Positions 52,636-61,082 are shown, numbered from the stretch's first letter. The stretch is DNA of 64,000 nt from Kitasatospora sp. NBC_00315 (GCF_041435095.1 NZ_CP108025.1:2170001-2234000), one strand, 5' to 3'. Notes: generated by a model from the letters alone, not told the origin. A program made the numbers and translations.

Positions 52636-53759
52636 CGGGTGGCTCCCAGAGCGGTCAGGGGGTCGACGGCGGTGATGCGGCGGACGGCGACGACGGCGCC
52701 CACGGTCCCGAGGACGATGAGGAGGCCGGAGGAGGTGGCGATGGCCGGGGCGGAGAGGGAGAAGGGAGCCTTGCCGATCATCGCGCTGCCCAGAGCCAGG
52801 CCGACAGCGGTGCCGACGGCAGTCGCGCCGACGAGCACGGCGACGACCTGGACGAGCGCGTCGCGCAGGATGTACCCGGTGGGAGCGCCCAGCGCCTTCA
52901 GCAGGGCGATCTCGGGCTTACGCTGCACGGTCCAGACAGTGAAGAACGCGCCGACGACCAGGGCCGAGATGGCGTACAGGAAGCCCTTGATCAGGGCCAT
53001 GGTGCTCGACTCGGCCGCGTAGCCGGGCGACGCCTCGAACGTGGCCTCCTTGGTCTCGGCGAGGGTCCCGGTCGCCTTTTCCACCGCAGCGACGTCGGCG
53101 CCCGGCTCCAGGGTCAGGGCGACGGCGGTGGCCTGCCGGCTCGCGGCCTCGGGCAAGTCGCCGGGCAGGCCGTAGTGCAGATGCCGCCACGTGTCGAGAT
53201 CGGCGTAGACGACGCCGATGTGACCGTAGGAGACGCTCTCGTCGACCAGTCCCACGACCTTCAGCCGAACCTCGCTCTTGTCCGCGGTCAGCACATCACC
53301 GATCTCCACACCCAGGTCGGCGATCTCCCGGGTGATCACGATGCCCGCACTGCCCTCCTTCAGGCCCCCACCCTTGCTGGGGCTGGGCGCCAGGGAGGAG
53401 TCCGGTGCCATGCCGAAGACGGCGAGGTTGACCCGCGCGCCCTTCTCGGCACCCTGGGTCACCTGGGCATTGGCCAGGGTGTTCCCGAACGGCTCCGCCC
53501 TCTTCACCCCCGGAGCCTGGGACCACGCCTGCCAGTCCTCCTGCTCCACGGTCGAACGGGAGAACTGCTCGCTGGTCGCCTTCTCGTCGAAGGCCATGTG
53601 GGTCACGGGCAGCGCGCGCAGACCGGATATACCGGCATCCGCCAGGCCGGAAGCGAGTCCGGACAGAAGGACGCCGAGGACGGCGATGAGCGCGACCACC
53701 GCGCCCATCAGGGCGAAGCGACCGCGGGCGAAGCGCAGATCGCGTAGGGCAAGGAACAC
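52632..53759 (-). CDS. FtsX-fold (MacB-type) permease
   Basis: The 375-residue protein has one N-terminal helix (FALMGAVVALIAVLGVLLSG), a ~220-residue extracytoplasmic domain (MacB periplasmic-core-like), and three C-terminal helices. These are LIKGFLYAISALVVGAFFTV, LVQVVAVLVGATAVGTAVGL and IATSSGLLIVLGTVGAVVAV. The helix spacing is that of FtsX/MacB permeases. GTG at 53759 is preferred over the Met at 53807, as GGAGA lies five bases upstream. It is first in the operon permease - ATPase - TetR. Confidence 0.9.
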   Translation of the reverse strand: MFLALRDLRFARGRFALMGAVVALIAVLGVLLSGLASGLADAGISGLRALPVTHMAFDEKATSEQFSRSTVEQEDWQAWSQAPGVKRAEPFGNTLANAQVTQGAEKGARVNLAVFGMAPDSSLAPSPSKGGGLKEGSAGIVITREIADLGVEIGDVLTADKSEVRLKVVGLVDESVSYGHIGVVYADLDTWRHLHYGLPGDLPEAASRQATAVALTLEPGADVAAVEKATGTLAETKEATFEASPGYAAESSTMALIKGFLYAISALVVGAFFTVWTVQRKPEIALLKALGAPTGYILRDALVQVVAVLVGATAVGTAVGLALGSAMIGKAPFSLSAPAIATSSGLLIVLGTVGAVVAVRRITAVDPLTALGATR

Positions 53760-53839
53760 AGAACTCTCCGAATGACGAAAGGAATGAGGGCACGACAAGC
53801 TGGACACGCCGCCACTTTGCCTAAACTTGACGACGTGGA

Positions 53840-53868
53840 TGTCGGTAACTTATCGCATGTTACCGACA
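53840..53868. promoter_or_regulatory. Palindromic operator upstream of the ABC operon
   Basis: TGTCGGTAAC (53840-53849) and GTTACCGACA (53859-53868) are perfect inverted repeats with a 9-base spacer; a further GTCGGTA half-site starts at 53874. On the minus strand TTACCG lies 17 bases from TTTAGG, a possible -35/-10 pair overlapping the palindrome. Binding by the TetR at 51245-51856 would block the permease promoter. Confidence 0.8.
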
Positions 53869-53879
53869 CGCCCGTCGGT

Positions 53880-54199
53880 ACGTTGCGCCGGGTACGCCGA
53901 CCGGGATCCCCACGACCGGACTACCGGCCCTGCGGATGCGCCCTGGCCTCACCTGGGGGTCGTACCGGATCCGCCGACCGGTCGGATCGCTCACGAAGAC
54001 CGGTCACCGAGCTGCCGATCATGACGTCGGAGCAGGCCCGCGCGACGCACCCTTGACACCGCCCCGGAGAAGGCCGCCGTCGAAGAGGAGAAGGCCAGGT
54101 CAAAGGGGGCAGCCTCGAAGAACAAGACGCCCCGGCGCCGGCCTCGAACGGGAGGAACGGCGACGCGTGCGGCGTCGGCGCAAGCTGCGATTGAGGGCC
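53880..54199. other. Non-coding region left of an IS remnant
   Basis: No gene with a start and family is supported. A charged stretch (DTAPEKAAVEEEKARSKGAA then SKNKTPRRRPRT, 54055-54150) may be a fossil of a basic, disordered tail. Confidence 0.35.
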
Positions 54200-54320
54200 G
54201 CCCTCCTCGGAGGATCGAGAGGCGGACAGACCGGCAAGATCCACCTCGCCGCCGACCGGAAGTCCGACCCCTGTCACACGTCCCCACCGGCACCGCGACC
54301 GTCTCGGACGGCTCAACCCC
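54200..54320 (+). pseudogene. IS5-type transposase core remnant
   Basis: The frame contains GSRGGQTGKIHLAADRKSD and, one frame over, PLSHVPTGTATVSDG. The block RSRGGLTTKIHLAADGRCRPL marks the first catalytic region of IS5-family transposases. Only about 35 residues remain, ending just before the lectin gene, whose ribosome site is missing. Confidence 0.65.
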
Positions 54321-54369
54321 CGAATTGTCACATCAACGAAGAGCGCCCTTAATGTTACTTATGGTCACC

Positions 54370-55219
54370 ATGACGAGTCGACCTTCCAAGACGGCGCGGT
54401 TTCGGCTGCGTACGACCCGGGTGCTGGCCGCAGCCGCTGCGTTCGGGGTCCTCACCGCGGGCCTGGCAGGCGCGACGGGCGCAGCGGCCCAGCCCCGTGC
54501 GGTCGGTACTCCGCTGGTGCAGGAGACCTTCACCGGCGCTACAGCGGACTCGCAGTTCACGGCGGTCGGATCGGCGTGCCTGACCGGCGCCCCCACGGCG
54601 CCCGCCCCGAGCCCCGGAAACCACCCGCTCCGTGGCTGCCCCGCTCAGGAGACCGGGCCCGTGCCACCGAACGGCGGTGCGCCCCACGGCTACCTGCGCC
54701 TGACGGACGCCTCCCCCGACCAGTCCGGCGCCGTCCCCTACAACCAGGCGCTGCCGGCATCGGAGGGACTGGACGTCACCTTCGAGCAGTGGCAGTACGG
54801 CAGCACCACACCCGCCCACCCCGCCGGCGGCACCTCCTTCTTCCTCGTCGACGGCGACACCTCGCTCACCCACCCTGGCGCTTTCGGCGGAAGCCTGGGA
54901 TACGCGCAAAAGCTTCCGGACGACAACCCGTCCAACGCCTTCCTCCCCGGCGTGGACCGCGGCTACCTGGGCGTCGGACTGGACGTGCTGGGCAACTACT
55001 TCGGCGACTGGGAGCAGCGGGGCAACGGCTGCGCGCGGCGCTCTCCGGCAGGTACGCAGTTCCGCGTGCCGGGCCGGGGGCGAACATGGTCACCGTCCCG
55101 GTCCTGGCGACGGGATCGAGGGTTACTGCTTCCTGACGGCGACGACCAGCAACTTCTCCACCACCAGTCCGTGGCCGTCGACGCTGCCGGGCAGTCTGCA
55201 GGGGCCGCTGACCGCGTGT
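54370..55219 (+). pseudogene. Secreted L-type lectin-domain protein, frameshifted and truncated
   Basis: A signal peptide (VLAAAAAFGVLTAGLAGATG) is followed by a legume-lectin-like domain: PLVQETFTGATADSQFTAVG, GYLRLTDASPDQSGAVPYNQ, TSFFLVDGDTSLTHPGAFGG and DRGYLGVGLDVLGNYFGDWE. After GNGCA a base is missing near 55073 and at least one further indel follows before GDGIEGYCFLTATTSNFSTT. The coding similarity then stops at the ApbE stop codon (55220). There is no ribosome site before ATG at 54370, which adjoins an IS5 remnant. So the gene has lost its 5' signals, its frame and its 3' part. Confidence 0.75.
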
Positions 55220-56161
55220 TCACCGGTGGCCTCCCGTCGGGGTGTGGGGCCAGTCGCCGAGCCGGGTGACGGTGCCGTCGACGTGGACCAGCCGGGCGGG
55301 CAGGCCGGTCCCGGCCAGCCATTTCGTGGCCGCCGGGCCGAGCACGATGGCGGCAGTGCTGGCGGTGTTGGCGTCCACGCAGCTGGCGGCGGCGACGGTG
55401 ACGGTTCGCCAGTGGGGCGCGGTGGAGCGGCCGGTGGCGGGGTCGACGATGTGGTGCAAGGTTCGGCCCGCTCGCCGCCAGGTCCGCACGCCCGTGCCGG
55501 AGGTGGCCAGGGCGCCGGAGGTGACGGTGACGACCGGGCCGGGCCCGGTGGAGGAGTGGTCGTCGCAGACTCCGACGGGCCAGCCTCCGTTCGGTGCGGG
55601 ACCGGCGGTGGCGAGGTCGCCGCCGAGGTTGACCAGCACGCCCCTGCCGGTGGCGCGGGCCGCGCGTTCGGCGGCGCGGTCCGCGGCCAGGGCCTTGGCG
55701 GTGGCGCCCAGGTCCAGCGTCGTCCCGCGCGGGAGCAGCAGCCTCCGGGCCTGCGGGTCCCAGGCGACTTCGTGCCAGCCGGTGGCAGGGCGGGCGACGG
55801 GCAGGGGCGTGGCGTCCTCGGGCCGTACGGCGGCGAACGTCCGGTCGTAGCCGATGGCGAGGACGGCCCGCCCGACGGTGGGGTCCACGGCGCCGTCGGT
55901 CAGTTCGGCGGCGCGCAGGGCGACGGTGGGAGCCTGCGCGAACATTGTGCTCACTGTGACGGGGGTGCCGGCGCGTGCGTTGATCCGGCTCAGTTCGGAG
56001 TCCGGGCGGAACCGGCTGCATGCGTCGTCGATGGCGGCCAGCTCGTGGAGCAGGATCGTTTCGGCATCGGCCAGTGCGCGGTGTTCGGTGGTCAGCAGGG
56101 TGGCGGTGGTGCCGAGCGCCGGGAACGAGAGGGCCGCTGCGGGGCTGTCATGGTTCATCAT
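55220..56161 (-). CDS. apbE: FAD:protein FMN transferase (ApbE)
   Basis: The 313-residue protein starts MMNHDSPAAALSFPALGTTA and has the ApbE blocks EIDDACSRFRPDSELSRINA, LDLGATAKALAADRAAERAA, VNLGGDLATAG, SGALATSGTGVRTW and HHIVDPATGRSTAPHWRTVT. The final VDANTASTAAIVLG contains the metal/flavin-binding Asp and Thr. It attaches FMN covalently to a Thr of a target flavoprotein using FAD. The start overlaps the stop of the upstream small gene (ATGATG), so translation is coupled. The usual flavoprotein partner (FMN-binding or ferric-reductase-like protein) is not present; the small membrane protein upstream is the only neighbour. Confidence 0.93.
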   Translation of the reverse strand: MMNHDSPAAALSFPALGTTATLLTTEHRALADAETILLHELAAIDDACSRFRPDSELSRINARAGTPVTVSTMFAQAPTVALRAAELTDGAVDPTVGRAVLAIGYDRTFAAVRPEDATPLPVARPATGWHEVAWDPQARRLLLPRGTTLDLGATAKALAADRAAERAARATGRGVLVNLGGDLATAGPAPNGGWPVGVCDDHSSTGPGPVVTVTSGALATSGTGVRTWRRAGRTLHHIVDPATGRSTAPHWRTVTVAAASCVDANTASTAAIVLGPAATKWLAGTGLPARLVHVDGTVTRLGDWPHTPTGGHR

Positions 56162-56628
56162 GAGGCGCCGGTCCGGGTCTGCGGAGCCTGCTGAGCCGGG
56201 GCGGGTGGCTGGGTGGGCGGATTGAGGCCGGGCGCGGTGGTGCCGCTGGGGCACGTGGCGGCAGTCGCCTGTACTTGGGCGGTGCCCTGCTCGCTGTCGT
56301 CCGATGTGCGCTCGCCCTGACCGTCCGCCGCGCGTTCGTCCCCGTCGTCGCTCTCGCGGCGTGTGACGGGTGTGGGTGCGCCGGGCGGGGCAGGGGCCGG
56401 CTGGGTGCAGGCGGGGTCGGAGCCCGGCAGCCCTCCGGTTGCGGGGACGGCTGCGGGCGTGGCCGAAGTCCCGGGCAGCAGTTGGGTGTAGGCCAGGCCC
56501 AGGGCGGCGGAGCCCGCGGCAGCCGCGGCGACCGTCCACCGCGTCACGCTGGAGACCCTGCGCATGCCGTGTTCGCGGCGCTGGACAGAGCCGCCTTCGG
56601 GCTCGGAATCAGTGTGCGGGTCGGCCAT
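56158..56628 (-). CDS. Small single-pass membrane protein, Pro-rich
   Basis: The 156-residue protein starts MADPHTDSEPEGGSVQRREH, has one transmembrane helix (RWTVAAAAAGSAALGLAYTQ, residues ~30-50) and a disordered extracytoplasmic tail rich in Pro, Thr, Asp and Gln with two or three Cys. GAGGAG eight bases before ATG at 56628 sets the start. It is coupled to apbE and resembles the small membrane proteins found beside ApbE in Streptomyces. No FMN-attachment motif (S/T-G-A-T) is obvious. Confidence 0.75.
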   Translation of the reverse strand: MADPHTDSEPEGGSVQRREHGMRRVSSVTRWTVAAAAAGSAALGLAYTQLLPGTSATPAAVPATGGLPGSDPACTQPAPAPPGAPTPVTRRESDDGDERAADGQGERTSDDSEQGTAQVQATAATCPSGTTAPGLNPPTQPPAPAQQAPQTRTGAS

Positions 56629-56732
56629 GGCGACCGCTCCTCGTGGTCCGGGTGCGGGTGGTGAATCCACTCACCACGATGCGCGCACGCCCTTCCAGGT
56701 CCTGCTCACGAGTTGTTCGGATCTGGTAAAGA

Positions 56733-57850
56733 TCACGGCGAGGTGCTTGTCCCGGGCCCGGCCGTCGGCCCACCCGTCGGGGCGTTGCGCCGCTCCCGCC
56801 ACCGTGGCAGGTCGAGGACGGCGGTCAGTCCTCCGCCGGGGGTGTCCTCCAGGCGGACGGTGCGGCCGTTGGCGGTGACCAGCCGGTGCACGATGGCAAG
56901 GCCCAGCCCGCTGCCGCGGGCCTGCGGGTTGCCGAACCGGTGGAAGGCGACGGCCCTGGCCTTCGGACTCATGCCGGGGCCGTCGTCGACCACCCGCACT
57001 CGTACGGTGTCCCGGGCCGGGTCACTGTCGATCGTGACCGTTCCGCCCTCGGCCACGGCGTCCAGGGCGTTGGCCAGCAGGTTGTCCAGGATCTGCTCCA
57101 GGTGGCCGGCTCCGAGTGCGACCGGCCCGGGCGCACGGCACCGCGACCCGAGATGGATGCCGTGTTCCAGGGCCACCGGCTCCCAGGCGGCCACCCGGTC
57201 CTGCACCACCTCGTCCACCCGTATCGCTACCGGCCGGGGCACCGCCTGCTCGACTCGCGCGACCGCCAGCAGGCCGTCCACCAGTCGGGAGAGCCGCGCG
57301 ACCTCCTCCTGCGCCGAGGCCAGCAGCTCCGGTGCAGTGCCTTCGGGGCGGCGGCGAGCAGGTCCAGCCGCAGGCGCAGGGCCGTCAGGGGTGTGCGCAA
57401 CTGGTGGGAGACGTCGGCGACGACGGCCTGGTGGCCGTGGATCAGCGCTTCGGTGCGGGCTGCCATCGTGTTGAAGGTGGCGGCGAGCCTGCGCACCTCC
57501 GGCGGCCCGCCCGTGACGGCGGCCCGCTCCCCCAGCTCGCCCTCACCCAGGTGCTGCGCGGCGGTGTCCAGCGCCGTCAGCGGGCGACCCACCCACCGCG
57601 CCAGCCACACCGACACCAGGGCCGACGCGGCAAGACCACCCACGCCGATCAGCGCGATCCACGCCCACGTGACGGCGATCCGGGTGTCCAGCGGCGTGGT
57701 GGACCTGGCCAGCACGACCGCGCCGCCCGGCTGGCGGAAGTCCCCGACCGGTTCGGCGGCCAGCAGACCACCGGCTGGCTGCGCATCGTCGCCCCTCTGG
57801 AAGCCCTCATCGGCTTCGCGACACCGCCGCGCGCCGGGCCCCGTCGCCCG
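56733..57850 (-). pseudogene. Sensor histidine kinase, frameshifted and N-terminally truncated
   Basis: The frame from about 57850 gives one transmembrane helix (IAVTWAWIALIGVGGLAASA), a HAMP domain (ARWVGRPLTALDTAAQHLGE) and the phospho-acceptor VADVSHQLRTPLTALRLRLD. A base is missing in the G-run at 57345-57348. The second frame continues LLASAQEEVARLSRLVDGLL and the ATPase domain: DNLLANALDAV (N box), VVDDGPGMSP (G1), GSGLGLAIVHRL (G2). The first helix and most of the sensor domain are missing, and no response regulator is adjacent. The operator of the next unit lies directly at the truncated end. Confidence 0.85.
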
Positions 57851-57921
57851 AACGGCGCTCACCGTCGGCGTGTGAGATGACGGGGCTCCACAGGCACAGG
57901 GGCCGGACATACAGCCGAAAA

Positions 57922-57937
57922 ATACCCCCAGGGGTAT
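57922..57937. promoter_or_regulatory. CsoR/CstR-type operator, copy 1
   Basis: ATACCCCCAGGGGTAT is a perfect 7+7 palindrome around CA. It lies 53 bases before the ATG of the Cys-rich gene at 57990, on the plus strand. It matches the ATACCCC-NN-GGGGTAT form shared by the four other sites below. Confidence 0.9.
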
Positions 57938-57989
57938 ATTGGAAGAGGAGGGAATGTCCTTCTTCTGCTTGATCGCGAGGAGTTCTGCC

Positions 57990-58157
57990 ATGTGTCGACG
58001 TACCACGTGCCGCACCTGCGGCAAGGCCACCTACGCGGGGTGCGGCATGCACGTCGACCAGGTGCTTGCCGGCGTTCGCAAGGCCGACCGCTGTACCTGC
58101 GACCGGAGCGCGGGCAAGGGCGGAGGCTTCCTGGCGAAGCTGCTGGGTCGCCGCTGA
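57990..58157 (+). CDS. Cys-rich small protein, 55 aa
   Basis: The protein reads MCRRTTCRTCGKATYAGCGM, HVDQVLAGVRKADRCTCDRS, AGKGGGFLAKLLGRR. Six Cys occur in the first 37 residues, in CxxxxCxxC, AGCGMH and CTC patterns, with one His. This is a zinc-ribbon or thiol-rich module followed by an amphipathic basic tail. GAGGAG seven bases before ATG at 57990 supports the start; a Met at 57939 lies almost on the operator. Related short proteins (C-x-x-C-G-K-x-x-x-x-G-C-G-M-H) occur in actinomycetes without known function. Its operator ties it to the sulfur/thiol regulon. Confidence 0.8.
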   Translation: MCRRTTCRTCGKATYAGCGMHVDQVLAGVRKADRCTCDRSAGKGGGFLAKLLGRR

Positions 58158-58178
58158 GCGGGCGAGCGGGCGCCACTT

Positions 58179-58216
58179 GATCGGGCCGTGTCGGGAATCC
58201 CCGGCACGGCCCGATC
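58179..58216 (+). terminator. Terminator hairpin after the Cys-rich gene
   Basis: GATCGGGCCGTGTCGGG (58179-58195) pairs with CCCGGCACGGCCCGATC (58200-58216) with one mismatch, 20 bases past the stop. It makes the Cys-rich gene monocistronic. Confidence 0.8.
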
Positions 58217-58382
58217 CATTGCCACCGGCCGGTGCTCCGCTGCAGTGCGGTGGCAGCGCGCCGCGTGGATGCGAGGTTCGGTCCAGCGGCTCCGTCCACA
58301 CCCCTGCGCCCTGGAGGCCGCGCGTCGAGGTGCGAACGGGCCCGCGCGACGCCAATGGCAGGAGCGCCGGTGGCGGGACGGG
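58217..58382. other. Convergent intergenic spacer
   Basis: Between the Cys-rich gene terminator and the stop of the minus-strand MMPL gene. No gene seen. Confidence 0.4.
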
Positions 58383-60551
58383 TCAGCCGTGAGAGAAGGA
58401 GATCTTCGGCAGGACCCGGTCGAGCCAGGCCGGGGTGCGCCAGGCGGCCCGGCCGGTCAGCCGGAGGATGACCGGGAGCAGGACGAGGCGGACCAGGGCG
58501 GCGTCGAGGAGGACGGCGACGCCCAGGACGATGCCCATCTCCTTGGGCGGCAGCGGGCCGGAGATCGCGAAGGTGAAGAAGACCGCGACCATGACGCCGG
58601 CCGCCGCGAAGATCACCCGGCCGGAGTGGGCGAGCGCGCCCACCATCGCCTCCTTGGGGTCACCGCTGCGCTCGTAGTGCTCCTTGGCGGAGGCGAGCAG
58701 GAAGACGGTGTAGTCCATCGCGATGGCGAAGATCATCGCGAAGAAGAACACCGGCGCCCAGCCGTCCAGGAACCCCTGCGACTTGAAGCCGAGCAGCCCG
58801 GCGCCGTGGCCGTCCTGGAAGACCAGCCGGGCGACGCCGAACGCGGCACCGGTGGAGAGCAGGCTGGCGGCGGTGCCGAGCGCGGAGATCAGCGGCGCGC
58901 GCAACGCGATCAGCAGCAGCAGGAAGCCCAGGCCCATGACCACGCCGATGACCAGCGGGGTCTTCTGGGTGAGCAGGTGCTGCAGGTCGAGGTTCTCGAC
59001 GGCCGCGCCGCCGACCAGGGTGTCGTGCGGGAGTTCGGCGCGCAGCGTGTGCACGGTGGAGCCGAGCTGGGGGCTGGACGGGTCGACGGTCGGGACGGCC
59101 TGGATCATCGACCGGTCGGAGCCGTCGGCGGCGCTCTGGGCGGGCATGACGCCGGCGATGCCGGGGGTGTGGGCGATCTGCGCGCCGACCGAGGCGGCCT
59201 GTCCGCTGGGGGTGATGATCTGCAGGGTGCCGGGGGCGCCGGGGCCGAAGGCCTGCTGGACGGCGGTGTAGCCGGCGCGGGCGCTGTCGTGGTCGGGGAT
59301 GACGGTGATGGACGGCATCGCGGTCCGCAGGCCGATGACCGGTGCGGCGAGGGCGATCAGGGCGGCCAGCGCCAGGGCGCCGTAGCGGAAGGGGTGCTTC
59401 CACAGGCGTTCGCCCCAGGCGGCGAAGCGCGGTGAGCGGTGTTCGCCGGTCTTCACCCAGGGCAGGGCGAGGGCGTCGACGCGGTGGCCGAGCTTGCCGA
59501 GGACGGCGGGCAGCAGGGTGAGGGTGGCGGCGAGGACGAACAGGACGGCGAGCATGATGCCGCCGGCCATCGAGCGGAACGCCGGGGACGGCACGAGCAT
59601 CACGGCTGACAGGCTGACCAGCACGGTCGCGCCGGAGAGCAGCACGGCCTTGCCCGCTGTGTCCATCGTCTCCGCGACCGCGTCGGCGCTGCTCAGCGAG
59701 CGCCCCATGCGGGCGCTGCGGAAGCGGACGACCAGGAAGAGCGCGTAGTCGATGCCGAGCGCGAGGGCGAACATCATGGCGAAGTTCATCGCCCAGATCG
59801 AGACCGGGAAGAGGTGGCTGATCAGCACCAGCGAGCCGGCGGAGGCGGCGAGGCCGGCCATGGTGAGCAGCAGGGGCAGTCCGGCGGCGACCAGGGAGCC
59901 GAAGGCGAGGACCAGGATGGCCAGGGTGACCGGCCAGGACATGATCTCTGACTTCATCATGGCGTCGTGGTTGGCCTTGTTGAAGTCGCTCCACAGCACG
60001 GAGGCGCCGGTGGCGTGCACGCTGACACCGGCGGTGGACAGGGCGTTCAGCGGACCCTTGAGGTCGTCGGCGGCGCGGACCATGTCGTCGGGGTTGGCCT
60101 TGGCGCCGGTGAGCAGGATGGCGGTGCGGCCATCCTGGCTGATGGTGGTGCCGGGCTGGGGCGGGACGACGGTGGAGATCCGCGGGTCGGCGGCCGCGAC
60201 GGCCTCGGCCTTGCCGATGACCTGCTGGACGGCGGGGTCGGTGACCGGCCGGTCGGCGGCGACGACGATCTGCAGGGCGGAGGAGGCGTTGCCCGCGAAG
60301 TGCTGTTCCGCCAGTTGGCGGACCTTGACCGACTCGGAGCCGTTGGCCTGCCAGCCGGCGCCGGAGAGGGCGCTGGTGACCTGTGGGGCGAAGGCGCCGA
60401 GCGCGACCACGACGAGCAGCCATCCCACGAGTACGGCCTTGAAGTGCTCGGCCGACCAGGCGCCGAGGCGGCCCAGGAGGCCGGCACGGCCTGGAGGACC
60501 GGGCGGCGCCGGGGTGGGGGGCTTGGCGAGGGATGTGTCCGGGTGGTTCAC
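58383..60551 (-). CDS. MMPL-family RND permease
   Basis: The 722-residue protein has the duplicated RND layout. There is a first helix (FKAVLVGWLLVVVALGAFAP), an extracytoplasmic loop with SALSGAGWQANGSESVKVRQ, then helices including MNFAMMFALALGIDYALFLV. The second half has PAQSAADGSDRSM in its loop and FFFAMIFAIAMDYTVFLLAS. The GIDYALF and MDYTVFL positions hold the proton-relay Asp-Tyr pairs. It differs from the MmpL of the lipid cluster at 30069. GTG at 60551 has GGAGC eight bases upstream. A degenerate CstR-type operator lies 41-56 bases before the start, which suggests control by the sulfur-responsive repressor. Substrate unknown. Confidence 0.93.
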   Translation of the reverse strand: MNHPDTSLAKPPTPAPPGPPGRAGLLGRLGAWSAEHFKAVLVGWLLVVVALGAFAPQVTSALSGAGWQANGSESVKVRQLAEQHFAGNASSALQIVVAADRPVTDPAVQQVIGKAEAVAAADPRISTVVPPQPGTTISQDGRTAILLTGAKANPDDMVRAADDLKGPLNALSTAGVSVHATGASVLWSDFNKANHDAMMKSEIMSWPVTLAILVLAFGSLVAAGLPLLLTMAGLAASAGSLVLISHLFPVSIWAMNFAMMFALALGIDYALFLVVRFRSARMGRSLSSADAVAETMDTAGKAVLLSGATVLVSLSAVMLVPSPAFRSMAGGIMLAVLFVLAATLTLLPAVLGKLGHRVDALALPWVKTGEHRSPRFAAWGERLWKHPFRYGALALAALIALAAPVIGLRTAMPSITVIPDHDSARAGYTAVQQAFGPGAPGTLQIITPSGQAASVGAQIAHTPGIAGVMPAQSAADGSDRSMIQAVPTVDPSSPQLGSTVHTLRAELPHDTLVGGAAVENLDLQHLLTQKTPLVIGVVMGLGFLLLLIALRAPLISALGTAASLLSTGAAFGVARLVFQDGHGAGLLGFKSQGFLDGWAPVFFFAMIFAIAMDYTVFLLASAKEHYERSGDPKEAMVGALAHSGRVIFAAAGVMVAVFFTFAISGPLPPKEMGIVLGVAVLLDAALVRLVLLPVILRLTGRAAWRTPAWLDRVLPKISFSHG

Positions 60552-60591
60552 GGGGGGTGCTCCGTTCCGAGGGCGGCCCGGCGGGCTCGCA

Positions 60592-60607
60592 ATACGGGTG
60601 GGGGTAT
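60592..60607. promoter_or_regulatory. Degenerate CstR-type operator, copy 2 (MMPL gene)
   Basis: ATACGGGTGGGGGTAT keeps one perfect half (GGGGTAT) and the outer ATA-C of the other half, with three central mismatches. It lies 41 bases upstream of the MMPL start. Weaker binding is expected if it is functional. Confidence 0.55.
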
Positions 60608-60620
60608 GTGGAAGTCCGGG

Positions 60621-60646
60621 AAAAAGGGCCCGCGTCGGGCGGGCCC
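60621..60646 (-). terminator. Intrinsic terminator of the rhodanese-DUF302 operon
   Basis: On the minus strand GGGCCCGC and GCGGGCCC form an 8-bp stem followed by CTTTTT. It lies 13 bases beyond the DUF302 stop. Confidence 0.8.
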
Positions 60647-60658
60647 GGGAAGTGGCGG

Positions 60659-61048
60659 TCAGCCGGCGAGGGCGTCCAGCGCGGCGCGCAGCCGGCCGGC
60701 GGCCTCGTCGGCCACGGCTTCGAGTGCCGGCTGCTCGGTGACCCGGACCATCAGTTGCGGGTCCATGACCTCGACGACGGTGCGCCCGTCGGCCGCACGT
60801 ACCACGACATTGCACGGCAGCAGCAGCCCGATACGCCGGTCCACCTGGAGGGCGCGGTGGGCCAGCGCCGGGTTGCAGGCGCCGAGGATGACGTACTCCT
60901 CGATCTCCTCGCCGAGCTTGGCCCGCAGGGTGGCCTGGACGTCGATCTCGGTGAGGATGCCGAAGCCCTGCTCGGCGAGTGCGGTGCGTACCTGCTCGAC
61001 TGCCTCGGCGAAGGGCAGGTCGAGGGTGAGGGGAATGCCGTAGTCCAT
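60659..61048 (-). CDS. DUF302-family protein
   Basis: The 129-residue protein starts MDYGIPLTLDLPFAEAVEQV and reads RTALAEQGFGILTEIDVQAT, LGACNPALAHRALQVDRRIG and LLLPCNVVVRAADGRTVVEV. It ends with VMDPQLMV then a helical tail. This is the complete DUF302 fold, with the conserved LGxCNPxLAxRAL and LLPCNVVV motifs (Cys in both). GGAG six bases upstream favours the Met at 61048 over 61060. DUF302 proteins are found with sulfur-metabolism genes and may bind a small thiol or haem-like ligand; function unproven. It follows the rhodanese gene in one operon. Confidence 0.9.
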   Translation of the reverse strand: MDYGIPLTLDLPFAEAVEQVRTALAEQGFGILTEIDVQATLRAKLGEEIEEYVILGACNPALAHRALQVDRRIGLLLPCNVVVRAADGRTVVEVMDPQLMVRVTEQPALEAVADEAAGRLRAALDALAG

Positions 61049-61082
61049 GGCGTACTCCATTCGTGGCATGAGGTCAGGGAGT

